NCBI GenBank assembly: GCA_002360455.1
Contig: DEQQ01000045.1
Coordinates: 1 to 60,400, forward strand
DNA from: Saprospiraceae bacterium UBA3362
GTDB lineage: Bacteria; Bacteroidota; Bacteroidia; Chitinophagales; Saprospiraceae
Direction: 5' to 3'
Length of the DNA: 60,400 nt
The translations under genes and the position numbers were made by a program. Below, piece by piece: positions 1 to 7,322 of this stretch. The notes beneath the pieces were generated by a model. The model was not told where the DNA came from and searched no databases. It saw only the letters and a program-made list of their open reading frames with translations. Positions within the stretch are counted from its first letter, which is position 1, and each line of letters opens with the position of its first letter.

Positions 1-1
1 T

Positions 2-910
2 CAAGAAGATCGAATTAAACTTATACATCAGATAACAATGTCAACAGGTCTCGATGATGCTGTAAGCAATAGTGATTGTACATTGCCCTCTTGCTTCTTG
101 TGCATAACCGATGCAGGTTCTCGATGGGCTTATCACAATGGACCATATACAATTCTTGACAAGGTAATTCAAAATGCAACTCAACAGAGTTTAAATCAAT
201 ATGTAACCAATAAAATCTTAAGCCCAATAGGCATGAGCGGACGATATTTTACTATTGGCGATAATAATGTGTTCATCAGTAAAGCAAGGAGTATGGCTAG
301 ATTTGGTTTGTTGTTGTTGGCAAAAGGGATGTGGGCAGATAAAGCAATAATGTCTGATACTTCTTATTTTCGAAAGATGACCAATAGTTCGCAATCGATA
401 AATCCATCTTATGGTTATCTTACCTGGCTCAATGGAAAGTCATTTTATATGTTGCCGAGTACACAATTTAAGTTTCAAGGTTGGCTCAATCCGTTTGCTC
501 CGGAAGATATGTTTGCAGCCATTGGGAAAAATGGTCAATTGATTAATATTGTTCCTAGCCAAAATTTGGTGTTTATTCGGATGGGAGAATCGGGAACTTC
601 ATCCGGGGCTGTTCCGATCACTATAAATAATGAGATCTGGAGGTACATTAATGCATTTGCTTGCAATACATCCACCTCAGATTATTTCAATCAGGCCATA
701 AGAATTGCCTATTTAGAAGAGATGTTGAGAATAGAAAATAGAGATAACATCAATCTCAACATTAAGCTGGTGGATCTGAATGGAAAAGAACTACAACATC
801 TTATCAGCGATGATTCAGATATTCTTATACAGTCTGCCCATCGCAGTGGGATTTATTTTTTGCAAGTTGAGTCAGCTTACGGGATTATGGTTCGCAAGCT
901 TGTTTTTTGA
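2..910 (+). CDS. Serine hydrolase (class C beta-lactamase-like), 5' truncated, T9SS tail
   Basis: The frame is open to the left edge, so this is the 3' part of a gene (302 residues visible); the ATG at 38 is internal. The stretch around TMSTGLDD and the YHN triplet (Tyr-x-Asn of the beta-lactamase/DD-peptidase fold) fit the class C beta-lactamase-related serine hydrolases. GKNGQ further on sits where the family has its third active-site motif (HTG/GxGGQ). The catalytic SxxK lies outside the window. The last ~55 residues (KLVDLNGKEL..., SGIYFLQVES..., ending MVRKLVF) look like a type A T9SS sorting domain, so the protein should be exported across the outer membrane. Substrate unknown: peptide, ester or beta-lactam are all possible for this fold. 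Structured repeat copy A follows 53 bases after the stop. Confidence 0.8.
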   Translation, partial: QEDRIKLIHQITMSTGLDDAVSNSDCTLPSCFLCITDAGSRWAYHNGPYTILDKVIQNATQQSLNQYVTNKILSPIGMSGRYFTIGDNNVFISKARSMARFGLLLLAKGMWADKAIMSDTSYFRKMTNSSQSINPSYGYLTWLNGKSFYMLPSTQFKFQGWLNPFAPEDMFAAIGKNGQLINIVPSQNLVFIRMGESGTSSGAVPITINNEIWRYINAFACNTSTSDYFNQAIRIAYLEEMLRIENRDNINLNIKLVDLNGKELQHLISDDSDILIQSAHRSGIYFLQVESAYGIMVRKLVF

Positions 911-963
911 TTACCGGTGATTCCGGAAGGGCAAAACAATTATTTAGCTTGGTAATGATCTGT

Positions 964-1061
964 GAGGAGGCTGTAATGCACTCACAAAGTGAGTGGTGCG
1001 AAGCACGGAGCGAAGCGAACCATGGAAGACTCCGACCCCACTGAAAGTGGGGACACAGCCT
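964..1061 (+). repeat. Structured intergenic repeat, copy A
   Basis: One of four copies of an element with a conserved core and four helices. P1 outer helix 966-972 with 1027-1033 (GGAGGCT/AGACTCC, 6 of 7 pairs). P2 hairpin 979-985/989-995 (CACTCAC, loop AAA, GTGAGTG). P3 hairpin 996-999/1003-1006 (GTGC, loop GAA, GCAC). Conserved core from 1007 (GGAGCGAAGCGAACCATGGA). P4 hairpin 1036-1042/1046-1052 (CCCCACT, loop GAA, AGTGGGG). A competing pairing joins 968-974 (AGGCTGT) with 1055-1061 (ACAGCCT). No U-run follows P4, so it is not a standard terminator. It lies between the serine hydrolase gene and the dusB promoter. Confidence 0.85.
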
Positions 1062-1097
1062 TATATTTTAGCTTGTTTTGATTTGATAAAATTAGCC

Positions 1098-1105
1098 TAA
1101 CTTTG
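1098..1105 (+). promoter_or_regulatory. -7 box of dusB promoter
   Basis: TAACTTTG matches the Bacteroidota -7 consensus TAnnTTTG. A TTTG at 1077-1080 lies 17 bases upstream as a possible -33 element. The dusB ATG at 1113 is only 7 bases past the box, so the transcript should have essentially no leader. Confidence 0.6.
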
Positions 1106-1112
1106 CGGGCTG

Positions 1113-2126
1113 ATGTCTAATTCTTCTGTATTTATAGATCAAATAGAGTTGCCGCAGTTTCCATTGCTTTTGGCCCCGATGGAGGATGTGAGTGATCCGC
1201 CGTTTAGGGCATTGTGCAAGGACGCGGGTTGTGATCTCATGTACACAGAATTTATATCTGTAGAAGGATTGATTCGCGATGCAACCAAGAGCTTGCAGAA
1301 GCTTGATATATATGATGACGAAAGGCCTATTGGTGTACAAATTTTTGGGGCTGAGTACGATTCTATGATGCGTGCAGCGGAAATAGTGGAAGATGCAAAA
1401 CCGGAACTTTTGGACATTAACTATGGATGCCCTGTTCAAAAAGTGGTGTGCAAACTTGCGGGCGCAGGAATTTTGCGTGATGTGCCCAAAATGATCAAAT
1501 TGACAGAGGCTGTAGTAAAATCAACTAAACTTCCTGTAACAGTAAAGACGAGATTGGGTTGGGATGATCAGTCCATTTTTATTGAAGAAGTTGCAGAACG
1601 ACTCCAAGATGTGGGAATCAAAGCTCTCACTATACATGCAAGGACAAGAGCCCAGATGTACAAAGGTCATTCTGACTGGACCTGGATTGCCAAAGTAAAA
1701 AACAATCCAAGAATGAAAATTCCGATATTTGGAAATGGAGACATTGACTCGGCTCCAAAAGCGGTAGAATATAAAAATAAATATGGTGTAGATGGTATTA
1801 TGATAGGAAGAGCAAGTATAGGTTACCCTTGGATTTTTCGTGAAGTAAAACATTATATCAAGACCGGTTTGTTGTTAGACCCTCCGACAATAGATGAGCG
1901 AATTGCTGCAGTAAAAAAACATTTGTCAAAATCTATAGAATGGAAAGGAGAAAAACTTGGTGTATTGGAAATGAGAAGACATTATACAAATTATTTTAAA
2001 GGATTGGCCCATGTGAAAGAATACAGGTCGAGATTGGTTACTGAGTTTGAACCTTCAAATTTGTATGGTATTTTGGATGAAATGCAAGAACATTATCAAT
2101 TGTCAGATATTTCTCAAGCAATGTAA
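1113..2126 (+). CDS. dusB: tRNA-dihydrouridine synthase (DusB type)
   Basis: FMN-dependent reductase that converts uridine to dihydrouridine in the D-loop of tRNAs using NADPH. The 337-residue length is normal. APMEDVSDPPFR (21-32) opens the TIM barrel. NYGCP with C106 carries the catalytic cysteine that protonates the uracil ring. KTRLGW (145-150) and HART (175-178) belong to the flavin/substrate pocket, and GNGDI (207-211) with GIMIGRASIGYPW (228-240) forms the FMN phosphate site. The ATG is fixed by the -7 box just upstream. The stop is followed 3 bases later by the tRNA CCA-adding enzyme gene, so the two tRNA-maturation genes are probably co-transcribed. DusB rather than another Dus subfamily is inferred from the overall pattern. 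Confidence 0.93.
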   Translation: MSNSSVFIDQIELPQFPLLLAPMEDVSDPPFRALCKDAGCDLMYTEFISVEGLIRDATKSLQKLDIYDDERPIGVQIFGAEYDSMMRAAEIVEDAKPELLDINYGCPVQKVVCKLAGAGILRDVPKMIKLTEAVVKSTKLPVTVKTRLGWDDQSIFIEEVAERLQDVGIKALTIHARTRAQMYKGHSDWTWIAKVKNNPRMKIPIFGNGDIDSAPKAVEYKNKYGVDGIMIGRASIGYPWIFREVKHYIKTGLLLDPPTIDERIAAVKKHLSKSIEWKGEKLGVLEMRRHYTNYFKGLAHVKEYRSRLVTEFEPSNLYGILDEMQEHYQLSDISQAM

Positions 2127-2129
2127 ATT

Positions 2130-3545
2130 ATGCAATCTCTGATTTTTAAATTAAGTCCAAAAGAAAATAAAATTTTGGAGCTTGTGGCAAACTGTGCTGA
2201 GAGGTTGGGAATGGAGACTTATGCTGTAGGAGGATTTGTGCGTGATCGCATTATAGGAAGACATTCCAAGGATATAGATTTTGTTTGTTTGGGAGATGGA
2301 ATAATATTGGCTAATGAGCTTGCATCCCAGCTACGGCCCATAGCAAAGGTAAATGTGTTTGAGAGGTTTGGCACGGCAATGATAAAGCATCAAGATTTGG
2401 AACTTGAGTTTGTTGGAGCCAGAAAAGAATCCTATTCTTCTGATTCGAGAAATCCGATAGTTTCTCCCGGTACTTTGTGGGATGATCAATTGAGGAGAGA
2501 TTTTACCATCAATGCTATATCTATCAGCCTCAATAAATCCAATTTTGGAGAATTAATTGATCCGTTTAATGGATTGAATGATATTGCTCACAAGATCATT
2601 CGGACTCCTGTTCCGCCCGAGGATACATTTAGTGATGATCCGTTGAGGATGATGCGCGCAATACGATTTGCAAATCAATTGGAATACAATATAGATCCAA
2701 AAACCTTAGAAGGAATCAAAGCCTTCAAACACAGAATAAAAATTATTTCTAAAGAACGCATCATTGCAGAGCTGGAGAAAATTATGCTGTGTAAAAAACC
2801 TTCTATCGGATTCGGATTATTGTATGAAACCGGATTGTTGGAGCTTATTTTTCCTGAGATGGTTTTATTGGCTGGAGCTGAAGTTCAGGACGGAAAAGGG
2901 CACAAGGATAATTTCTATCATACACTGCAAGTATTGGATAATCTGTGCGAGAAGACGGATAAATTATGGTTGCGTTGGGCTGCAGTGTTTCATGATATCG
3001 CAAAGCCACAAACTAAAAAATATATTGCCGGACAAGGGTGGACTTTTCATGGTCACGAGGCTTTGGGAGCCGTTATGCTGCCCAGGATTTTTAAAAATTT
3101 AAGACTTCCTCTGGATCATAAGCTTAAATATGTTCAGAAGTTGGTAAGACTGCATTTGCGGCCTATAGCATTGACCCAAGAGGAGATTACAGATTCTGCT
3201 TTGCGGAGATTATTGTTTGAAGCCGGAGATGACTTGGAAGATTTATTATTGTTGTGTGAAGCCGATATTACAAGCAAGAATGAGCAAAAGGTGAAGCGAT
3301 TTTTAAACAATTATAAAATCGTGCGCGAGAAATTGGTTGAATTGGAAGAGAAAGACAGGATAAGGAATTGGCAACCTCCCATCACGGGAGAAATGATTAT
3401 GGAAACCTTTGGAATAAAACCTTGTAAAGAAGTTGGCGAAATAAAAAATTACATAAGAGAGAGCATCCTTGAAGGCATCATTCCGAATGAGTATGAGGCA
3501 GCTCATTCTTTAATGTTGGAAAAAGGAAAAGAGCTTGGATTGTAG
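2130..3545 (+). CDS. cca: CCA tRNA nucleotidyltransferase with HD domain
   Basis: Class II nucleotidyltransferase that adds or repairs the 3' CCA end of tRNA. The head domain has the GGFVRD nucleotide-binding turn (34-39) and the catalytic DID pair (48-50). The RRDFTINA motif (about 127-134) and the following neck give base specificity. An HD phosphohydrolase domain follows, with FHDIAKP at about 287-293 (H288, D289) and HGHE further on. In this family the HD part removes 2',3'-cyclic phosphates or phosphates. The 471 residues match Bacteroidota Cca/PcnB-like proteins. A poly(A) polymerase role cannot be excluded from sequence alone, but the HD domain and the dusB operon favour tRNA repair. 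The start is 3 bases after the dusB stop. Confidence 0.9.
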   Translation: MQSLIFKLSPKENKILELVANCAERLGMETYAVGGFVRDRIIGRHSKDIDFVCLGDGIILANELASQLRPIAKVNVFERFGTAMIKHQDLELEFVGARKESYSSDSRNPIVSPGTLWDDQLRRDFTINAISISLNKSNFGELIDPFNGLNDIAHKIIRTPVPPEDTFSDDPLRMMRAIRFANQLEYNIDPKTLEGIKAFKHRIKIISKERIIAELEKIMLCKKPSIGFGLLYETGLLELIFPEMVLLAGAEVQDGKGHKDNFYHTLQVLDNLCEKTDKLWLRWAAVFHDIAKPQTKKYIAGQGWTFHGHEALGAVMLPRIFKNLRLPLDHKLKYVQKLVRLHLRPIALTQEEITDSALRRLLFEAGDDLEDLLLLCEADITSKNEQKVKRFLNNYKIVREKLVELEEKDRIRNWQPPITGEMIMETFGIKPCKEVGEIKNYIRESILEGIIPNEYEAAHSLMLEKGKELGL

Positions 3546-3566
3546 TCAGCTAAAATGAGCTCCACT

Positions 3567-4046
3567 TTAAGTCGGCATTTTGATAAGACTTCCATCTTGT
3601 GCTATCTCGAGGAGTAGTTTGCGATTTAAGTTAAGATCAAATTCTTTTTCATTAATTTTATGAGCGCCTTCGACAATAGTGATGGTTCCTTCTTCATCTA
3701 TGTTGGCCATTCTCCGAATTAAGAACTCATTGTCTGAAAAAAAACCGGCCACTTCTAAAGATTCGACATGTTCATGTCTGGAATTAAAACTGATCAGATA
3801 AAATGAATATCTCATCAATCGGGCAACCCATATAATACAAATGGTATTGTGGTCTGTTGTCTTCCAATGACCGCAGGGTAAATATTCTGTAAACTCGTCG
3901 GGTTGAAAATCCAGACAGGGCAAAATAAGCTCAACCAATAGTTGATCCGGAAGTCCGTCATTAGTAGAAAACTGATGTTCTGCTCCTTCTTGTAAAACCA
4001 AAGGCAACTCCAGTCGAGGAAAGTAACTGATCAACTCTTGAAACAT
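3567..4046 (-). CDS. Hypothetical protein, 159 residues
   Basis: I do not recognise a family. The protein is acidic to neutral, has no signal peptide or membrane segment, and mixes beta-like stretches (TITIVEGAHKI, LLLEIAQDGSLI) with an N-terminal LPLVLQEGAEHQF region, so it is probably a small cytoplasmic globular protein. A longer frame begins at 4064, but the promoter box at 4051-4058 lies inside that extension, so the ATG at 4044-4046 (MFQELISYF) is the better start. That ATG is only 4 bases from the box, which implies a leaderless message. It converges with cca, with 21 bases between the stops and no clear terminator. Confidence 0.65.
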   Translation of the reverse strand: MFQELISYFPRLELPLVLQEGAEHQFSTNDGLPDQLLVELILPCLDFQPDEFTEYLPCGHWKTTDHNTICIIWVARLMRYSFYLISFNSRHEHVESLEVAGFFSDNEFLIRRMANIDEEGTITIVEGAHKINEKEFDLNLNRKLLLEIAQDGSLIKMPT

Positions 4047-4050
4047 TGAG

Positions 4051-4058
4051 CAAAGATA
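4051..4058 (-). promoter_or_regulatory. -7 box for the 159-residue hypothetical gene
   Basis: On the minus strand this reads TATCTTTG, an exact TAnnTTTG box. The predicted transcription start falls at or within a base or two of the ATG at 4046, giving a leaderless mRNA. Confidence 0.5.
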
Positions 4059-4252
4059 AAACAACTGAATTGTTATGCCAATTGAAGATCATTTTTATCC
4101 TGTTTATCAATTTTTGTTGGAATGATAAATCCATGATAATTAAGGAACTACACTAAATCCTGCTCATCTTAATGTTTTTTTAACTAAGCAAGAGTGACAT
4201 TCTCAGACAGCAGTTGGTCTAAATGGTATATTACAATCAAAAAATTATTACA

Positions 4253-4666
4253 ATGAAAAAACAAGTTTTATTTATCATCGGTGTGTTGGTGTTAAGCCTT
4301 CAATTTGCTTTTGCTCAAACTGCAAATCCGGCTCCTGTAAATCATGGTCAAGAAATGAAAGTGAAAAAACATACAGAAAATGAAGCAAGGAAAAAGCAAC
4401 AAGAAGCAGATTTAGAAAAAAATAAGCAAGAAAGAGAGGCACGCAAGGAGCAGCACAAAATGGAAAAAGCCAATAAGAAAGAAGACAAAGAGGAGAATGA
4501 GGATAAAATGGAGGGAGAAAAGAAAATGAAAAAAGAGCATAAAGCAAAATCTAAAAAATCTGCTGGTAATGCAAAAAAACATGCAGGAAAGAAAAAAGAT
4601 AAAATGAAGAAAGAAGGACCTGCGACGCCTGCAAAACCGGCAACTCCTGAAGCAGAACAAAAGTAA
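4253..4666 (+). CDS. Exported Lys/Glu-rich low-complexity protein
   Basis: The 137 residues start at the ATG of MKKQVLF; an upstream in-frame start at 4223 would put ten extra residues before the signal peptide. A clear signal peptide (KK, hydrophobic VLFIIGVLVLSLQFAFA, cleavage before QTANPAP) is followed by an almost fully charged region of K, E, Q and A with heptad-like spacing. It ends in a KK/AK-rich section and a Pro/Ala tail (PATPAKPATPEAEQK). The mature protein is probably a long basic helix or a disordered polyampholyte in the periplasm or outside. No enzymatic motif is visible. Similar lysine-rich exported proteins in Bacteroidota are uncharacterised. An intrinsic terminator follows, so it is a single-gene unit. 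Confidence 0.7.
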   Translation: MKKQVLFIIGVLVLSLQFAFAQTANPAPVNHGQEMKVKKHTENEARKKQQEADLEKNKQEREARKEQHKMEKANKKEDKEENEDKMEGEKKMKKEHKAKSKKSAGNAKKHAGKKKDKMKKEGPATPAKPATPEAEQK

Positions 4667-4734
4667 TTTGCTTTGACGGAATTATCCTAGACTTCAATTA
4701 TTTAGAATATACCTGGATAGTATAAACGCAACTG

Positions 4735-4770
4735 AAAGCCCTTCTCAAAAGGAGAGGGCTTTTGGTTTTT
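4735..4770 (+). terminator. Intrinsic terminator after the Lys/Glu-rich gene
   Basis: The stem AAAGCCCT pairs with AGGGCTTT, extended by CTC/GAG after a one-base bulge, and a T-rich tract follows (4759-4770). Confidence 0.75.
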
Positions 4771-4926
4771 TATAAACCATTTATATTGAGTATGTGAGAA
4801 TGCAAAACAAAGGAAGAGAAAGCATAAAAAATAGACCTGATTGCAATGGATGCACGCAGTGCAGCAATGGAAAGCAGGACTTCCATCAAAAGTAAAAAAG
4901 AACATTGCTTCTCCAAATAAAATAGA

Positions 4927-5622
4927 TCACTCCTCGTAAATGATCAAATGCAAGAATCGAATATAGATATTGAATTCTATTGTTAAATTTCGCACTGCCT
5001 CGCCGGCACTTGTCTGGATGGTATTCGTAAAATAGTCCAAATATTTTGTGCCTTGAGGTACAAAAATTTGTTTCGAAATATCAGGACAAACACCCACTTC
5101 AAAACCTAATGCGATTAATTTTTTCAATTGCCATTCACCTCCCCCTCTAAGGCTAATTCCATAATTGAATTTTCGAACAAAATCTTTGTAGCCTTCTTGA
5201 AAATCAAATTTAGATTTTAACGTATATTCTCCTCTAGCACCCATTCCGTAATAAGGTCTAAAACTATTATTATTCAAAAATCGTTTCATCCCTATTTCGA
5301 GACAGGCATTGTAAAATCGCATCCCAAAATTTCCTCCAGTAAAAAAATTACCGTTGAGATCACGAAATCCATTGATGCGGAGACCTCCTCCTCTAATATG
5401 ATAACCCAGAGAGCCATAGATACTGTTTTTAGTTTCGCCGGATCCTTCAGAATCTATAATGATATCTCCTTGATAAACCAAAAGAGGATCGCGCTTACCA
5501 AAATTCCATTTTTGAAATCCCATCCCCGAGCCGGTCTTGATGCTGTAACCGGTAGTTTGAGCATTGCCATTTTGGGCAAACCAAAATGCGAGAATCAACA
5601 GTGAGCTAAAGAATAGCTTCAT
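4927..5622 (-). CDS. Exported hypothetical protein, probable outer-membrane beta-barrel
   Basis: The 231 residues begin with a signal peptide (MKLFFSSLLILAFWFAQNGNA, cleaved before QTTGYS). The rest alternates short amphipathic strands rich in G, Y, F and R (GSLGYHIRGGGLRINGF, GGNFGMRFYNACLEIG, FNYGISLRGGGEW) and ends in strand-like IEFNIYIRFLHLIIYEE. This is typical of small Bacteroidota outer-membrane beta-barrels, although the final residues are not the classical terminal aromatic. No specific family is recognised. It is transcribed alone on the minus strand, divergent from miaB. Confidence 0.65.
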   Translation of the reverse strand: MKLFFSSLLILAFWFAQNGNAQTTGYSIKTGSGMGFQKWNFGKRDPLLVYQGDIIIDSEGSGETKNSIYGSLGYHIRGGGLRINGFRDLNGNFFTGGNFGMRFYNACLEIGMKRFLNNNSFRPYYGMGARGEYTLKSKFDFQEGYKDFVRKFNYGISLRGGGEWQLKKLIALGFEVGVCPDISKQIFVPQGTKYLDYFTNTIQTSAGEAVRNLTIEFNIYIRFLHLIIYEE

Positions 5623-5877
5623 ATTATACTATTTTGGGATAAATATAGGGAGTAAAAACGGGATACAATCTCTTTGAAGGCATTTCTTAATTGATTTGAT
5701 GGTCGAATCGGTTTCCTTTTGAAATGAGCTCAAAAGAAGTCTTTAGTTTGATCAAGTTGTGAATAATTTCTAACTAAATCATTGACTGTAATAAGTAAAC
5801 GCATACGATTTAAATCTAATACGTTCTATTTGCTAATTAAGAACTGTCATTTTGTCACATTTTCTGGTATTTTATTA

Positions 5878-5885
5878 TACTTTTG
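5878..5885 (+). promoter_or_regulatory. -7 box of the miaB operon promoter
   Basis: TACTTTTG is an exact TAnnTTTG match, 19 bases before the ATG at 5905. It lies inside the longer open frame that starts at 5782, which argues against that upstream start. Confidence 0.6.
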
Positions 5886-5904
5886 CAGGGTTAATTTGAA
5901 TTTC

Positions 5905-7320
5905 ATGCATCAACAGAACATAGAGCAGGATCTCTTGGAAGAGTCAAGACAGGGTGAGGTTTTGAGCTATCATGCTCAGACTGAATCTAACAGAAAGTAT
6001 TATATAGAATCTTACGGCTGCCAAATGAATTTTTCAGACTCTGAGATAGTGGCATCGATTTTGGCGCAGGAGGGAATGTCAAGTACCAAAGAACTGAGTG
6101 AGGCACAGCTTATTTTGCTTAATACCTGCTCTATTCGGGAAAAAGCAGAGGAGACGATACGGAAGCGATTGAAAGAGTTTGAACATCTCAAGAAGAAAAA
6201 TCATAAGTTGACTATTGGCGTTTTAGGCTGTATGGCGGAGCGTCTCAAAAATAAATTTCTTGAAGAAGAAAAATTGGTGGACTTGGTCGTTGGGCCGGAT
6301 TCTTATCGGGATTTGCCGAGGTTGATAGGTCAAACTGATGAAGGAGATAAGGCTGTAAATGTTTTTCTCTCAAGAGAAGAAACTTATGCCGATATCAATC
6401 CCATTCGATTGGACAGCAATGGAGTTACCGCTTTTATTTCTATCATGAGAGGTTGCGATAATATGTGTTCATTCTGTGTTGTTCCGTTTACCAGAGGCAG
6501 AGAGCGAAGCAGAGATGCGATGAGTGTTTTGGCAGAAGCTAGGGACCTGTTTGATAGAGGATTTAGAGAAGTAACCTTATTGGGTCAAAATGTGGATTCA
6601 TACAAGTGGCAAAATCCAAACAGCGGAGAGTGGATCTTATTTGCAAATTTATTAGAAATGGTGGCACAAATTGATCCCCGCTTGCGAGTAAGATTCTCGA
6701 CTTCACATCCAAAAGATATCACTGATCAAGTGATTCAAACCATGGCAAATTATCCTAACATTTGCAAATACATTCATCTTCCTGTTCAATCCGGTAACAG
6801 TAGGGTATTAAAATTGATGAATAGAACTTACGATCGGGAATGGTATATGGATAGAGTCAATACCATCTACAGATTAATGCCTGATTGTGCTATATCATCT
6901 GACATCATAGCCGGTTTTTGTACGGAGACCGAAGATGAACATAAAGAAACCATCAGCATGATGCTGTGGGCAAATTACAGTATGTCATACATGTTTTTTT
7001 ATTCCGAACGGCCGGGTACTCCTGCAGCTAAAAAATTGATTGATGACGTTCCGATAGAAATAAAAAAAGAACGTTTAAATGAGATTATCAGAATTCAAAA
7101 TCAAATAAGCTACAAACATAATATGGCCGATGTTGGAAAAACATTTGAAGTATTAATAGAAGGAAACAGTAAAAAATCGGAACACGATTTTAAAGGCCGA
7201 AATTCTCAAAATAAAATGATTGTATTTCCCAAAAAAGGAAATTACAAAGCCGGAGACTATGTTCAAGTTTTGGTGCAATCGGCTTCAAGTGCTACACTCA
7301 CAGGAATTATTATGGATTAA
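5905..7320 (+). CDS. miaB: tRNA-2-methylthio-N6-dimethylallyladenosine synthase
   Basis: Radical-SAM methylthiotransferase that adds the 2-methylthio group to i6A37 of tRNAs reading UNN codons. The N-terminal MTTase domain carries the second Fe-S cluster cysteines in YGCQMN, LNTCSIR and LGCMAER. The radical-SAM CxxxCxxC is in RGCDNMCSFCVVPFTRGRE. A C-terminal TRAM-like domain ends at GDYVQVLVQSASSATLTG. The 471 residues from ATG 5905 match the usual length. The frame is open upstream to 5782, but those 41 residues look non-coding and contain the promoter. It heads a run with the sigma-54 activator gene (2-base gap), lptE, a TPR-like gene and secG. Confidence 0.95.
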   Translation: MHQQNIEQDLLEESRQGEVLSYHAQTESNRKYYIESYGCQMNFSDSEIVASILAQEGMSSTKELSEAQLILLNTCSIREKAEETIRKRLKEFEHLKKKNHKLTIGVLGCMAERLKNKFLEEEKLVDLVVGPDSYRDLPRLIGQTDEGDKAVNVFLSREETYADINPIRLDSNGVTAFISIMRGCDNMCSFCVVPFTRGRERSRDAMSVLAEARDLFDRGFREVTLLGQNVDSYKWQNPNSGEWILFANLLEMVAQIDPRLRVRFSTSHPKDITDQVIQTMANYPNICKYIHLPVQSGNSRVLKLMNRTYDREWYMDRVNTIYRLMPDCAISSDIIAGFCTETEDEHKETISMMLWANYSMSYMFFYSERPGTPAAKKLIDDVPIEIKKERLNEIIRIQNQISYKHNMADVGKTFEVLIEGNSKKSEHDFKGRNSQNKMIVFPKKGNYKAGDYVQVLVQSASSATLTGIIMD

Positions 7321-7322
7321 TC

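Noticed and set aside
964..1061. Structured repeat read as a tRNA, CRISPR unit or intrinsic terminator
   Set aside because: There is no cloverleaf or CCA/T-loop pattern, copies are dispersed rather than arrayed, and no U-run follows the last hairpin; one copy sits in a divergent region.
1067..1080. TTTTAGCTTGTTTT, also found near 52249
   Set aside because: It is a 14-base identity in AT-rich sequence with no shared context; similar TTTTAGCTTGT strings occur inside coding regions, so chance is likely.
4275..4660. Antisense Phe/Cys/Leu-rich frames opposite the Lys/Glu-rich gene
   Set aside because: They are the expected shadow of poly-Lys/Glu codons; the sense frame has the signal peptide and a matching terminator.
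5782..5904. N-terminal extension of MiaB
   Set aside because: It contains the -7 promoter box, looks non-coding, and the protein has normal length from ATG 5905.
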